Shown piece by piece: positions 38,936 to 49,970 of a stretch of 64,000 nt of DNA (positions within the stretch are counted from its first letter, which is position 1; each line of letters opens with the position of its first letter). Source of the stretch: Eucalyptus grandis (Eukaryota > Streptophyta > Magnoliopsida > Myrtales > Myrtaceae); assembly GCF_016545825.1 (NCBI RefSeq), contig NC_052613.1, positions 11,222,001-11,286,000 of the forward strand, given 5' to 3'. The notes under the pieces are model-generated. The model searched no databases and was not told the origin of the DNA. It saw only the letters and a program-made list of their open reading frames with translations. Both the position numbers and the translations under genes were made by a program.

Positions 38936-39067
38936 GTCTCTCTCTCTCTCTCTCGCGTATAGGAAAGGGGAAATTTCTCACGTCGGTGAAGAGAGGGGAC
39001 TGTTATATTCAGTTGATCGGGGACAGTCATGTCGGTTTTTTATGACAAAGTCGACAGTTTGTACCGT

Positions 39068-39102
39068 CACGTGGTGTTTTTTGGGTGGACTTTATGCACG
39101 TG
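39068..39102. promoter_or_regulatory. Two G-box/ABRE-type sites upstream of the unit 1 ERF gene
   Basis: CACGTG at 39068-39073 (context gtCACGTGGt) and at 39097-39102 (atgCACGTGcc), starts 29 bp apart. Both sites and their spacing are conserved at 57305-57339. CACGTG cores are bound by bZIP (ABF) and bHLH factors in plants, in keeping with stress control of this gene family. Function is inferred. Confidence 0.6.
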
Positions 39103-39280
39103 CCCGCAAAGGAGAGAGGGGGGAAGGTGGGGAGAAGACGGGGCGAAATTCATGCTTGTCAAAGGGAACAAGTCGACGTTTTTGAAGAGAAGTGTTTTGC
39201 ACGACATTACCGGGGGGTGTTGTGTGTGGGGGGTGGGTGAGGCCCGAAATTTCTAGTTAAAATTTGAAGTATATTGCACT

Positions 39281-39420
39281 CTGAAAATTGACCCTATAAT
39301 ATGAACTAGCGAAAAAAAAAAAAATTTGTGACAAGTATGCTATCTCACATACACCGCTCTTCCGGTTTCAAAATAGGAAATGCCTATTAGATACCAAATT
39401 CCTTAATTTGTCCTTTGAAC
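39281..39420. repeat. Short direct repeat matching 48452-48590
   Basis: 'gaaaattgaccctataatat', then 'gaac', and the following 130 bp with 'acaccgctcttccgg' resemble 48452-48590 at roughly 70% by eye. The pair brackets the retroelement cluster at 40.5-48.4 kb and could be LTR remnants. Confidence 0.4.
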
Positions 39421-39581
39421 AGTACTCAATTGAACAAAAATTCTAAGTTTAGTAATTTGTGTAAAGATATCTAGTCAAAGATGATATCTTTATCTAGTGA
39501 ACTAATACCAAAGATTTTGGTAGTGGTGAAGCAATGGAGAAAGAACTGTATGGTGATGGGCTTGCTCTGAACTCTTGTAAC

Positions 39582-40414
39582 GGCCCTGTTTGATTCAGCA
39601 TTCCCAAGGGGCTTAAGAAAAAATTTAGGTATTTGGTTCAGCATTTGGAGGTGTCATTGGCCAAATCCTAGCATTTGAAATGCTAAAAGCCCAAAGCAGG
39701 TAGGGATCTACTTTAGACTTTCAGTATTTCGAAAATGCAAGTCCACATCTACTATTCATCCGTTGACTTCTTCTTTTTCTTTTTTTAAATTGATTATCTT
39801 CCCCACACCCCCAACCGCCGTTGATCGGCAACGGAGTTTCGTCGGATTTTATTTTTATTTTTATTTTAAAAAAAAATAATAAAAACCCTTTGCAAATGTT
39901 GGGTTCACCTTTTTTTTTTTATTGTCATTTTTATCTTTTGACAATCAATAGCCCAACTTTTTATCAATACACTAGAATGATCATTAATTAACAAAGATGA
40001 TTAATACTACAATAATTAAAAAAAATATTCAAAGTTGAAAACAAACCTAAAAGAACCCTAGGCCAAAAGTTGAGCTTTGCATCTAATTTATAATCAAATT
40101 CTTTTCATATAATTTTTAAATAAATTTACTAATATATATCTTTTACATTACTCTCAACATGAAAATGTAAAAGGTTATATAGTCATTGTTTTTTTTTTTT
40201 TTTTTGCAATTTTAAAAATACTAAAACTAAAAAACTTAATTTGGTCACACTAAAAGGCTTTTCAAATATATGTTTACCAAACAGTCTTGCATTTCCTTAA
40301 AGCACATTTCAGTTATAATTTACCAAACAGTCTAGTATTGCAGAAAACCCTTTTACCTCAAAGGTATTTGCATTCTCCCAATGGTATTTCCCCAAAGCCG
40401 AACCAAACGGGCCC
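39582..40414. mobile_element. Non-autonomous DNA transposon, GGCCCTGTTTG termini
   Basis: The left end GGCCCTGTTTGATTCAGCAT and the right end read in reverse GGGCCCGTTTGGTTCGGCTT form terminal inverted repeats of about 20-30 bp around an AT-rich, 'ccaaacagtc'-containing interior of about 830 bp. The trinucleotide AAC occurs at both outer edges as a possible 3-bp target duplication. No transposase is present; the superfamily is not certain. Confidence 0.6.
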
Positions 40415-40584
40415 AACAAAGGTATCTCCAAAAGGGGAGTTAAGGTACTGGATATATATCTTCATATCAAGAACAGAAGCACTGGCCCTAGTGTCAATGA
40501 GGGCAATGACAAAAATAAGCTTATTATATTTGGATGGATATATTTTAATAGGGAAATATGAGAGAATAGAAGGAGAATATGCAC

Positions 40585-42990
40585 AAAGATCTTAAATTTT
40601 TGGAGGTTCAAAATTTCCTAAAGAGAAGAAGATTCCTTCTTCAGATTCTTTAGACGAACTTTCAATGTCACTAGTTTGTGACCAACTTTGGATGACACAC
40701 ATAGCATGTTTGGTGGGTTCATCTTTAAGGAGAATACTGATTCAACATCATCATCCTAGAGTGACACTCTAGTTTTCTCTTCTATTTTTTGAATCAAATG
40801 AGAATTTCTTTCTCTAGCCTTTGGATAGTTCTTCGCAGAATGTCCTTTCTTGTTGCAAACATAGCAACTATTAAATTTTCTATGTTCTCTAGAAGAATCT
40901 AGTCTAGAGCATCTTCTTTGCAAAAATTGCCATTTATGCCTACTCCTTGTATGTCCTAAGAAAAATCTTTTGAAGTGTCTTCGCTGCTTGCATTGATCAC
41001 TGCAAGAAGGATCATCACAGAAATTTTTCTTTGAACATCTAACTATAAACTTAGGTTTTTGGTAAGCCCAGTGAAGTTCTCCGTTACTTTTAACATAACT
41101 CCTAAAAGCTTTTTTTATGAATGCAAAGATCATCAAAAGCAAGATATATCTCCTACTAGAGTTTCTAAGAAGAACATTGGTAATTGTCGGCTCTTTACTC
41201 TAAAGAGATTGTTTCACAACTTGTCCAATTCTTTTGGAATAGAGGACAAGAATATCTACTCAAAATTTAGAAAAGCTCCAAGAGCACTGAATAATGGGAT
41301 AAGTTCACTAGAAGTCCTAAAACTAATCACAATAGTATAATTGAGTCCTAAAACTTGCAAAAAAGTGTAATCAAGTTCTAAAACTTATCAAATAGATGCA
41401 ATTAAGTCTTAAAATTAATACCATCAGTTTATCAACGAAAAATGCTGATGTGACATTTTTAAATTAATTTCCCTCTCCTAGTTGTCATTCTTTATTGTTT
41501 TCTTTTGTGAATCTTATTTAAATCATATTTAAAAACTAAAAATAAAAAAGGCTAACATTTTATTTAAAAAAATTGAAAAAAAAAAAAAAGAGAGAGAGAG
41601 AAAAGAGAAAGGTAGTGTAGGGCCACATCAATAAGTGCTGCCACCACTACCACTCATTGCTAGCCTTAGGCAAGGGTGGCCAACCCTCGCCAGCTCCAAG
41701 CAAGGCCTTGCCAGCCTTAGGCAAAGGCAGGTGACTTGCGCCACCCCAAGCAAGGGTACCCACCTAGATTTGGGCAACACCTACTGTCACTTGGAGCCGA
41801 TGAGGCCTCGCCAGCCCCAAGCAAAGGCCAATGACACTCATTAGGCCCAGGCGAGCACCGTCGTAACCCAAATTGAGACGCCCAAGCACGAACCTGAGCT
41901 AACTATGGTCGCTAACCCTCGCTTGGGGCCAACAACGCCTTGCCTAAGACTGGCGAGAGCCAATCACCCTCGCTCGAGCCAACAGAGGTTATTAGCCCCT
42001 TCGGCGATGGGTGGTAATGGCGGCAGTGACACCTATCAGCGTGGTCCTACCCTACCCTTCTCTTCTCTCTTTTTTTCTTTCTATTTTGTTTTTTTAATAA
42101 AATTTTCACTATTTCAATTTTTTAATTTGATTTAAATAATATTTTAAAAAGAAAACAATAAAAAATGCCAGCTAGGAGAGAGAAATTTATTTAAAATTGC
42201 CATGTCAGCATTTTCCATTAAATAAATTGATGATGTTAACTTTAAGACTTCATTGCACCTATTTCACAAGTTTTAAGATTTGATTGCATTTTTTGCAAGT
42301 TTTAGGACTTAATTGTACTTTCATAGCAAATTTTAGAACCCCTAGTGAACTTATCCCTAAAATAATTTAAGCTCAATAAGATCTTCTAGTTTACCAATAA
42401 AGAATTGGTGAGTAATCTGAATCCCATGATGAAAATTTGTTTAAAGTAGGTATGTCATTTGATCCTCATCAAAGATAGTTCTCGACCAATCTTTTAGGCC
42501 TCTAGTAAATTTGCTCACAAACTCGGTCAATATATCATACCAACTTTTGACAATAAGTGCTTTGGCATTAAACCAAGCATGAAATTTACATAATCTTTTT
42601 GGCCGTTTAGAGTATGAAATATCATTGAGTGTGAAGCATTATTGTAAGGTTGAAGATCTATGATCTAGGTTTGAGTCATGAAGATTTACAACTTCTAGCC
42701 CATATGAATTTGATTTCATTTCAGCCTTAAGGGGGTTGGCCATAAAGATAGTAGGCTCATGAGAAACTTGTGTTTCTGGCTTAGAGATTAAAGTATTTTC
42801 AAGGGAAAATGAATCTAATTGTGAAGTTGATTCAGAATGAAAGAGTTATTTTGTTTGGTGGAGTTGAATGCGACAATGGCCAGTATCTTTTGTTGACTCT
42901 AGTCTCACAATAAAGCATCAAGTACATTTAAGACCATATAGGTAAAGGGAGACTCCTGGAAAGGTTCAAGATCTGGTTTCTTTTCTAGTC
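40585..42990 (-). mobile_element. Pararetrovirus-like (or retroelement gag) coat/zinc-knuckle remnant, split by a MULE
   Basis: The minus-strand frames resemble the gag/coat region of plant Caulimoviridae-type endogenous pararetroviruses. At about 42360-42600 there is a W-rich capsid-like stretch (AWFNAKAL, RGLKDW). At 40756-41142 a Lys/Arg-rich tail carries a CCHC knuckle CYVCNKKGHSAKNYP in which the last Cys is Tyr. The coding trace is full of stops and frame changes and is interrupted by a MULE at 41296-42357, so it is dead. A gag remnant of an LTR retrotransposon is the alternative. The high-coordinate edge abuts the Copia remnant near 42990. Confidence 0.5.
41296..42357. mobile_element. 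MULE-like non-autonomous element (variant of family A)
   Basis: The left end reads 'gggataagttcactagaagt', then 'cctaaaac'. The right end in reverse reads 'gggataagttcactaggggt', then 'tctaaaa'. The long arms continue with 'ttgagtcctaaaacttgcaa'-type words. The GC-rich core (41640-42060) has 'ccaaccctcgccagctcc' words. It interrupts the pararetrovirus-like remnant. The flanks share only 'aataat', so the target duplication is unclear. Confidence 0.65.
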
Positions 42991-43415
42991 TTCCCGACAT
43001 TTTCACAGCAAAAGCAATGTTAGGTCAAGTGCAAACTTGAGCATATATCAAGCTTTCGATAGCTGAAGCATATGAAATGGTTCATTTGTTTCCTTTCTAG
43101 ATCATTCTTAGGGCACTAGTTCAAATTGAACCTGTCACCCTTCATTTTAGGTGCTATACTTGGTGAACAATTTTTCATCCAAAATCTCTCTAAGACCTTA
43201 TTGATATAGGTTTATTGAGATAGTCCCAAAATTTCTCAAGGTCTATTTCCATGGATCTTAATACCAGTGACATAAGATGCCTTACCCAAGTCCTTCATGT
43301 CAAAACTCTTATAAAGGAATTGTTCCATCTCATATATTAATCATTTATCATTGGTTGCAAGTAGAATATCATCTACATATAAAACAAGAAAACGAATTTT
43401 GCTCCCACTAACCTT

Positions 43416-43676
43416 TTAGTATATACATTGATCCATAACATTCTCTACAAAATTGAATGAAATGATAACCTCACGAAATCTTAAGTACCATTGATGAGAT
43501 GCTTGTTTCAAGCCATAGATAGATCTCTTAAGCTTGCATATCAATTGCTCACCTTTACTAGAAGAAAATTCTTCAGGTTGTTTCATGTAAACCTCTTCCT
43601 CTAGTTCCCCATCGAGGAACGTTGTTTTTACATCAATTTGATGTAATTCCATATCAAAATGGATAGCCAATGCCAA
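43416..43676 (-). pseudogene. Copia reverse transcriptase fragment
   Basis: The translation shows ELHQIDVKTTFLDGELEEEV, then YMKQPE and LKRSIYGLKQASHQWY, the diagnostic blocks of Ty1/Copia reverse transcriptase ('DVKTAFLNGEL..EVYM.QP' and 'SLYGLKQA.R.W'). It is an open fragment of 86 codons inside a stop-filled element. Confidence 0.9.
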
Positions 43677-45239
43677 AATAATATGATAATCTTTTTTAGA
43701 TACAGGAGAAAATGTCTTAGTGTAATCGATTATTTCCTTTTGAGTGAATCATTTGGCCATGAGTCTAACTTTATATTTTTCAATGTTACCCAATGAATCA
43801 TTCTTAGTTTTGGAGACTCATTTACAACTAATAGCTTTCGCATCATCAGGCAATTCAACCAAATCCCATATTTTGTTAGATGCCATAAAATTCATCTCTT
43901 CCTTCATGACATTTTACCACAAATTAGATTTAATAGCATTCATGGCTTGTGAAAATGTTTTAGGATCATTCTCAGCTCTAATATTATAGTCAGATTCTTG
44001 TAAATACACAATATAATCACTAGGAATTGTTGATTTCTTCATTCTAGTAGAACTTCTTAATGTTGCATCAACATTCTCTTGAGATGCGTGTTGATCAACT
44101 GGTTATTCAACAGTTTGGTAATTACTGAACAATTGGATTTACTAAATTAATATCAGCAAGTTGTAGAACTTCAATGATTGGTTGTTTAATAACTGATTGA
44201 ACTAAAGGGGCGTTATGAACAACAACCAACCTTATACTTGAAATAAAAGATTGAGTGTCTAAATAATCTTTCTTAGGAATAAGATCCTTTGATCGATCGC
44301 TCCCACTAATCAAGTCATTTTCAAGAAACTTAACATTTCTTGATTGTGAAATGGACAATAAAACATGTATCCCTTGTACCTTTCGGCATATCCAATGAAA
44401 CGCCCACTAATGATCCTTGAGTCCAACTTCTTTTCTTGTGGATTGTAGACTCTCGCTTTAGATAAGCACCCCAAACGTAAATGTTGCAAGCTTAGTTTCT
44501 AACCTTTAAACAACTCAAAAAAGTGTTATTGGGATAGTCTTGGTCGGAACCCAATTTAATATATACATTGCCGTCTTAAGTACTTTAGTCCACAAGGACA
44601 TAAGAAGTTTGGAGCGTTAAGCATACTCTTTACCATATCCAATAAAAATTTGTTTCTCCATTCCGCTACACCATTTTGGTTCGGAGAACTAGGTATAGTA
44701 TATTAGGCAACTATCCCATGCTTTTGAATAAACTTTGCAAATGGATCAAGTGCTTGTTTATCTTCAATGTATGTACCATAGAATACGCCACCTTTATCTG
44801 ATCTCAGTTTGCTTACCGCATTATTTTTCTACTTCCACCTTAAATACCTCAAAGGTATCTAACGCTTCATGTTTATTATGAAGCAAAAGTAGAGAAACAT
44901 AATGTGAGTAGTTATCTATGAATGAGATAAATTATTTTCGACCATACAAGTCGATATCTAGACTACAAATATCCGTATGTATGATTTCTAATATTTTTGT
45001 ACTCCTCTTGGCACATTTCTTCGTCTTGTTGATCTACTTTCATTTTATGCTGTCCACACAAGCATCATAATCGGTAAAATCTAAAGTACTGAATACTCCA
45101 TTATTTATCAATCACTTATTCTATCTATGGAGATATGTCACAATCTTCGATGTCACGATATAGAGAAATCTTTATTCACAACACATCATTTTATACCAGC
45201 GTTATCATGAACATTCATTGTATTATAATAGACATGGTT

Positions 45240-45554
45240 TTATAAATTAATTCGGAAAAGATCATCAGACAAAGTACCACTCTTAACAATTTTAGATTTA
45301 AATGATAAACCGAAGTTTGAATTTGAAAAGTTAAAAGAGTATCCTAAAAACGCAAGTCTTGAAATTGAAATGAAATTTCTAGAAAAACTAGAAACATAAA
45401 AGATCATTTCCAAATTCAAAACAAAGCCACTATTAAGAATTAATCTACATGTCTCAATAGTTTCCACATGCAAATGCATCTTATTTCCTGAATAGATATT
45501 TTGTTCATTTCCCACTAGCTTCTTGTGATTTTGAAAACCCTGCAAAAAATCCAA
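45240..45554 (-). pseudogene. Copia protease / GAG-pre-integrase fragment
   Basis: Contains MHLHVETIETCRLILNSGF, then NLEMIFYVSSFSRNFISISR, typical of the region between the Copia protease and integrase ('V..IGT..L.L.SG..L.L...YVPS..RNLIS'). 104 codons are open. Confidence 0.85.
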
Positions 45555-45649
45555 AATGTGGACTATAGATCTAGAATCAATTTATCAAGTGTAGTGACTT
45601 ATATCATCCATATTAGATTCATAATAAACACAAGAGATTAGATTACCTT

Positions 45650-46330
45650 TCTTCTTGAGTCAGACCTTAAAACTGATGCAATCCTTCCTTATATGTCTCT
45701 TCTTTTTACAAAAGAAACATTTGGATTATTTCTTAATGTGAGCTTTGAGAGGTATCTTACTTTTTCCCTTCTGCTTGCCATGACTTTTATTCTTTCCTCT
45801 TGCTGTCAAATGAGCACTTTCTCACAATTTCACACTCAGTCTTTCTTCCTCTTGAACAAATAGTTCATTAATTGACCATTTATTCTTATGCGTGTCGTAA
45901 GAGATCTTGAAAGGTACATACTGTTACGAGAAAGTGTCCAGAATATAGTATACAATGAAGGATTCAGATATCTCAACCTCAAGATTCCTAAGCTGAGCTA
46001 AAATATCTCTCATCTTCTTGATGTGCTCACGCACATCTCTAACACTAGTAAACTTCATAATCAGGCTCATAGCATGCGCCTTCTCTAAAGTCTCAAATCA
46101 TGCATCAATGGCCTCTAATAAAGCCTTAGCATTGTTATATTGAGCAACTGAACCACAGATACTAAGAGATATTTTAGCTCTTATAAACATCGTACTAAGG
46201 TGGTTGAACCACTCCCATTAATCATAAAGGACTATCTCAGTTGCAATGCTTAAATCAGTAGGAGTAGGTGGTTCGTCTTTCCTTATAGTATGGTCAATGT
46301 CCATCCACCCAAATTGAAGAAGAACTAAGT
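45650..46330 (-). pseudogene. Copia gag fragment
   Basis: The minus-strand reading contains a UBN2-type gag trace with 'YNNAKALLEAIDA', 'VREHIKKMRDILAQLRNLEV' and 'SYDTHKNKWSINEL', followed by a Lys-rich stretch and the knuckle KCFFCKKKRHIRKDC. Several in-frame stops are present. Confidence 0.65.
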
Positions 46331-47123
46331 CCTTTTAAACTTTATAGTTTTTACCATTCAATATGTGAACATCACACTTAAATTCAGAGAAATTCACAGG
46401 TTACAAAACTACATATCAAACAATCATGCTTATGTTACAAAATTTGAGGCAAAAATATTCATAAATCATATTTTACCGATATAAACATGTCACCAATATG
46501 AATCACATAACATAAAAACTGTCTATAGGCTAAGTTTTTAATTTAAATAGATTCATAATTACATCATGAAGAAATTACCATATTATGTTCCTTTCGTTAA
46601 TCCCTGTGGGCAAACTAAGAAAAATAATATGTTATTTCATCCTTAATAATCATATTAATATAATGAAAGTTCCTATGGGATAAAATTCATAATATTAATA
46701 TGATTAATTATAATCAATGTCCATTTCTAAATCTGATCTGAAGGCTTTCAATAAATAATTTAATTAATTCAAGATGATGTTGCTACTTTCTAATTAATTA
46801 AAATATATGGATCTTGGACATTTTAATTGCATGCATAAAATATTCACAAAATACACGAAGGGCATAATAGTAAATAAATGCACCAAAGGGCAAAACAATA
46901 AAATAAATTCGGCCAAGGATAGAACCATAAATTCAACGTCAAGGGTAAAATCGCAATAACAACAAAAAAAGAGGGGCAAAGCAGTAAATAAATTAGGCAA
47001 TGGGCAAAACTACAATAACAGCCAAGAAGGAGGGCAAAACGGTAAATAAATGGAAAAACGACTTATGGCGCCTATACAACACGCACTTCAATGACTGCCT
47101 ACACACACCCTCTTCATCGAACG

Positions 47124-47242
47124 GGCACGTGGCCCGCTTATGCCTGCAATTGCCCTAGCACGTAGCCTGTTTACACCCGCAACTACCCTGGCACATAGCC
47201 TGTTTACACCCGCAACTGCCCTGGCACGTAGCCTGTTTACAT
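47124..47242. repeat. 33-bp tandem repeat in the Copia leader
   Basis: Three clear copies of a 33-bp unit containing 'gtagcctgtttacacccgc' start at about 47161, 47194 and 47227; a more diverged copy precedes them. The short open frames here on both strands are products of the repeat. Confidence 0.8.
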
Positions 47243-47794
47243 GCGCTTGCAATTGTGGGTGCAATTGGGAGTTGCTGGTGCATGGCGCCCATGCGCCAGC
47301 CATTTCGTGCCCATGGGGCCACACGCCTTTTTCCTCCACACACGTAGACTTGTTTCTTTTGTCGTTTTCGCCATGCTTTAATTGCCCATTTCTTCTCCAA
47401 CAGCCCATCTCAGACAGAAATTGATAATGTGTTATAGACCATGTCGACGTGGCCACATAGGTTCAAGTTTAGGTGAAAATGGCCAAGAAATTGGCCCAAA
47501 TCTAACAAAACTTCCTCAAACACAAAACCCTTAACCACCGCAACTTTCGCCACCCAGTTAGCCTTCAGCAAACACCGATATGCTGAAATAACTTACGACT
47601 ATTTTTCCTCATGGCAGTGTGACTATACCAATCTGAAGCCAAGTAGTGGGCCGTCGAAATTTGGCTAAAATCGGCGATTTCCCTCTTGACCCCAAAATGG
47701 CCAAATTATTGTTCATCTCAAAAGTCCCAAAAAAAAAAAACCAAAAATTTGACAAAAATAAGGTAGAGACACTAAAAATACTCTGATACCAAAT

Positions 47795-48451
47795 GTTAGA
47801 CATAAAAATCATATGGGAAAAAACATAATCAAACGTAAACAAACCTTCAGTCATTGTTCGTATTTGCTTTCGTTGGAAACTCATGGAGATTCAACGAAAT
47901 TACGGGCACACTCTACTAACCCAATCCCTTTGCATATTGATGGTGTATCCCAAATGAGAGAGTTTGCATTAGACATTATGATTACCCTTGCGAAATAAAC
48001 GATTGTTTTTTTTTTATATATCGTCTCCCATCAAGGCGATTACCAAATAGGTGGTTGTCACGAAGAAGTACAAAGTGTGGAAAAATTGTATGTGGAATAA
48101 CTACTACTTAAAGCAAAAACATGGGTCCCAAAATGTGAGATCACATTATATATAACATAGATATGAGAGAAATATAGGGGTTTAACAAAAACATAATATG
48201 GACATAATTGTCTAAGGTAAGTATATGAAATTTTATTATCTTCATTAGGATAATAAAATCTCATAAAAATAGTCAATTTTGGAGACATTAGAAGTGCGAA
48301 GTTCTAACGGAGGGCTCAAAGAAACTAGGGCAATTACAGTTGTAAGAGCAGAATTGTGAGAGGACACTATCAGAGTAATGAAATTCGTCCCTTCTGCATT
48401 GGATATTCAACTCAAAGCTAACAATATGCTGAATAATGCCATGGCTCTAAT
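47795..48451 (-). mobile_element. Probable 5' LTR of the Copia element plus a second degenerate PBS
   Basis: The stretch adjoining the PBS ends in TCTAACA on the minus strand; TGTTAGCTTTGAG at about 48412-48424 (minus) could be its start. Just beyond it, near 48430-48452, the minus strand reads GTATTAGAGCCATGGC, a degenerate tRNA-Met-type primer site of another element. Only one LTR is identifiable, so the boundaries are tentative. Confidence 0.4.
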
Positions 48452-48839
48452 ACTAGAAAATTGGCCTATGATATGAACCAAAGAAAACAAAAATAGAATT
48501 TGTAGTAGGTATGGTATTGCACACGCATGGCTCTTCTAGCCTCAGAATAAGGACTGTCCATTGGCTACTAAGTTCCTTCTCGTTTTTGACTCATATCATA
48601 GAAAATTTTATGATAGTAGAATCCTTATGCATAGGTTCCATGTTGTGGTAAGTGTAGAGCATACTATCAAGATCAATCAAAACATCTATAGTTTTAAAGA
48701 ATTATATCAAGCAAAAAGGAATGTAGGAAAGAGCTTTAAGAATTTATAGCAAATTGCACAATATTATTTTTAGGGAGCCGCTCTTAATTTTTCCACTTGA
48801 CACTGACATATTGGGAAATAAGTTGATGGCAGATAAAAG

Positions 48840-49970
48840 AGGAGAATTACCAAAAAAGTCCTAAATCTATTGTAATTGTGCCAATTCAGTCCTAAACTTT
48901 TTTTTTTGTCCAATTTAGTCCTAAACCTTTTATAATTGTGCCAATTCAATCCATCGGGCCAAAATTGGCCGGCCGGTCTTGACGTGGACGCCGGCGGGGA
49001 CGATCGGGGCGAGTAATTTTTAATATTTTAAATATTTTTTTATTTTTTTCGAATTTTTAAATATTTTAAATATTTTTTTTTTGGCCTTCTTGAATCTTCT
49101 CCTTCCTTTGGCCGTTCCGGCCAGAGGTGAGGGCCGGCGAGGTCAGCCTCGCCAGCCACTGGCGAGGCTCGCCCCTCCGGCCACTGACGGAGGCGAGCCT
49201 CGCCCGGCGACGGCGAGGCGGCCGTCGCTAGATCTTGCTAGGCGAGACCGAGCCTCACCGGATCTGGCGACGGCGGCCTCGCCGTCCGCCGGGCGAGGCC
49301 GAGCCTCGCCCCGGATCCGGCGAGCTCGGCCCTCGGCCACCGGCGAGGCGAGGCCCCGCCGCGCTGCGTGGTGTAGTCAAGGAACCCGCGGAGGAGCTCG
49401 ATCTCGTCCTCGTCGAGTCCGAGGCGCCGGAATAGGGTTTTGGCGACGGTCACGGCGGGAGGGCCGCTTGAGCTCGGAGGGGAGATCGTGCCGACGATCC
49501 GAGGGACGGGGAGGCGGCGATGGCGATGGCAGCCTCGCCGGCCACTAGGCGAGGTCGACCCTCGCCCTCGCCGGTGGTCGGCGAGGCGGCCGTCGCCCGG
49601 ATCTGGCGAGGCTCGCCTCTGCCGCTGGGCCGGCGGGGTGAGCCTCGCCGGTGGCGGCGAGGCTAACCTCGCGGCCCTCACCTCCCGGCCAGCGTCGCCG
49701 GGAAGGAGAAGAAGCCAAAAAAAAAAAAAATTAAAAAATATTTAAAAATATTTAAAAATTCGAAAAAAATAAAAAAAAATATTAAAAAATTACCTCGCCG
49801 GCTGGTTGTCCCCCGCCGGCATCCACGTCAGCGCTGGCCGGCCAATTTTGGCTGAATGGACTGAATTGGCACAGTTATAAAAGGTTTAAGACTAAATTGA
49901 ACAAAAAAAAAAGTTTTGGACTGAATTCGCACAATTGCAATAGGTTTAGGACTTTTTTGGTAATTCTCCC
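48840..49970. mobile_element. Pack-MULE-like element with 10-bp TSD
   Basis: 1131 bp. The left terminus reads AGGAGAATTACCAAAAAAGT, the right in reverse GGGAGAATTACCAAAAAAGT, both continuing with 'cctaaa.ctatt.caattgtg'. A perfect 10-bp target duplication CAGATAAAAG occurs at 48830-48839 and 49971-49980. The unit 2 paralogue holds one uninterrupted copy of the site ('ggcaggtaaaagtctttg', near 58260), which confirms insertion. AT-rich arms enclose a very GC-rich core (49090-49720). No transposase is present. Confidence 0.9.
49358..49504 (-). pseudogene. Captured gene fragment, GeBP/STOREKEEPER (DUF573)-like
   Basis: Inside the MULE the minus strand reads AVTVAKTLFRRLGLDEDEIE, then LLRGFLDYTTQRGG. 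This resembles the start of the GeBP/STKL DNA-binding domain ('F.R.WSEEDEI.LL.G..DY....G'), with the usual Trp-Ser replaced by Gly-Leu. The flanking translation is GC-rich low complexity. It is probably a transduplicated fragment of a host transcription-factor gene. Homology is judged by eye and is moderate. Confidence 0.45.

Larger units (their letters stand above)
38056..39270. repeat. Segmental duplication, ERF block of unit 1
   Basis: About 1.2 kb matches 56249-57520 in the same orientation. The match covers the ERF gene, its 3' flank (for example 'gaagaactagaggctcta') and its promoter up to 'ttctagttaaaatt'. The two blocks lie about 18.2 kb apart. Within the promoter one segment is inverted between copies. 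Confidence 0.9.
42991..47794 (-). mobile_element. Degenerate Copia LTR retrotransposon
   Basis: The minus strand from high to low coordinate shows a primer-binding site TGGTATCAGAGT (47780-47791, complementary to initiator tRNA-Met) directly after an LTR end TCTAACA. A long leader follows, then a gag with a degenerate knuckle (KCFFCKKKRHIRKDC, about 45.7 kb). Next come protease/GAG-pre-integrase, integrase traces and reverse transcriptase. Stops occur throughout, and the 3' end is lost where it meets the pararetrovirus-like remnant. Confidence 0.8.

Noticed and set aside
49081..49745. Long GC-rich open frames on both strands (up to 155 codons)
   Set aside because: They are Arg/Pro/Gly-rich artefacts of the GC-rich MULE core; only the short GeBP-like stretch is retained as a fragment.
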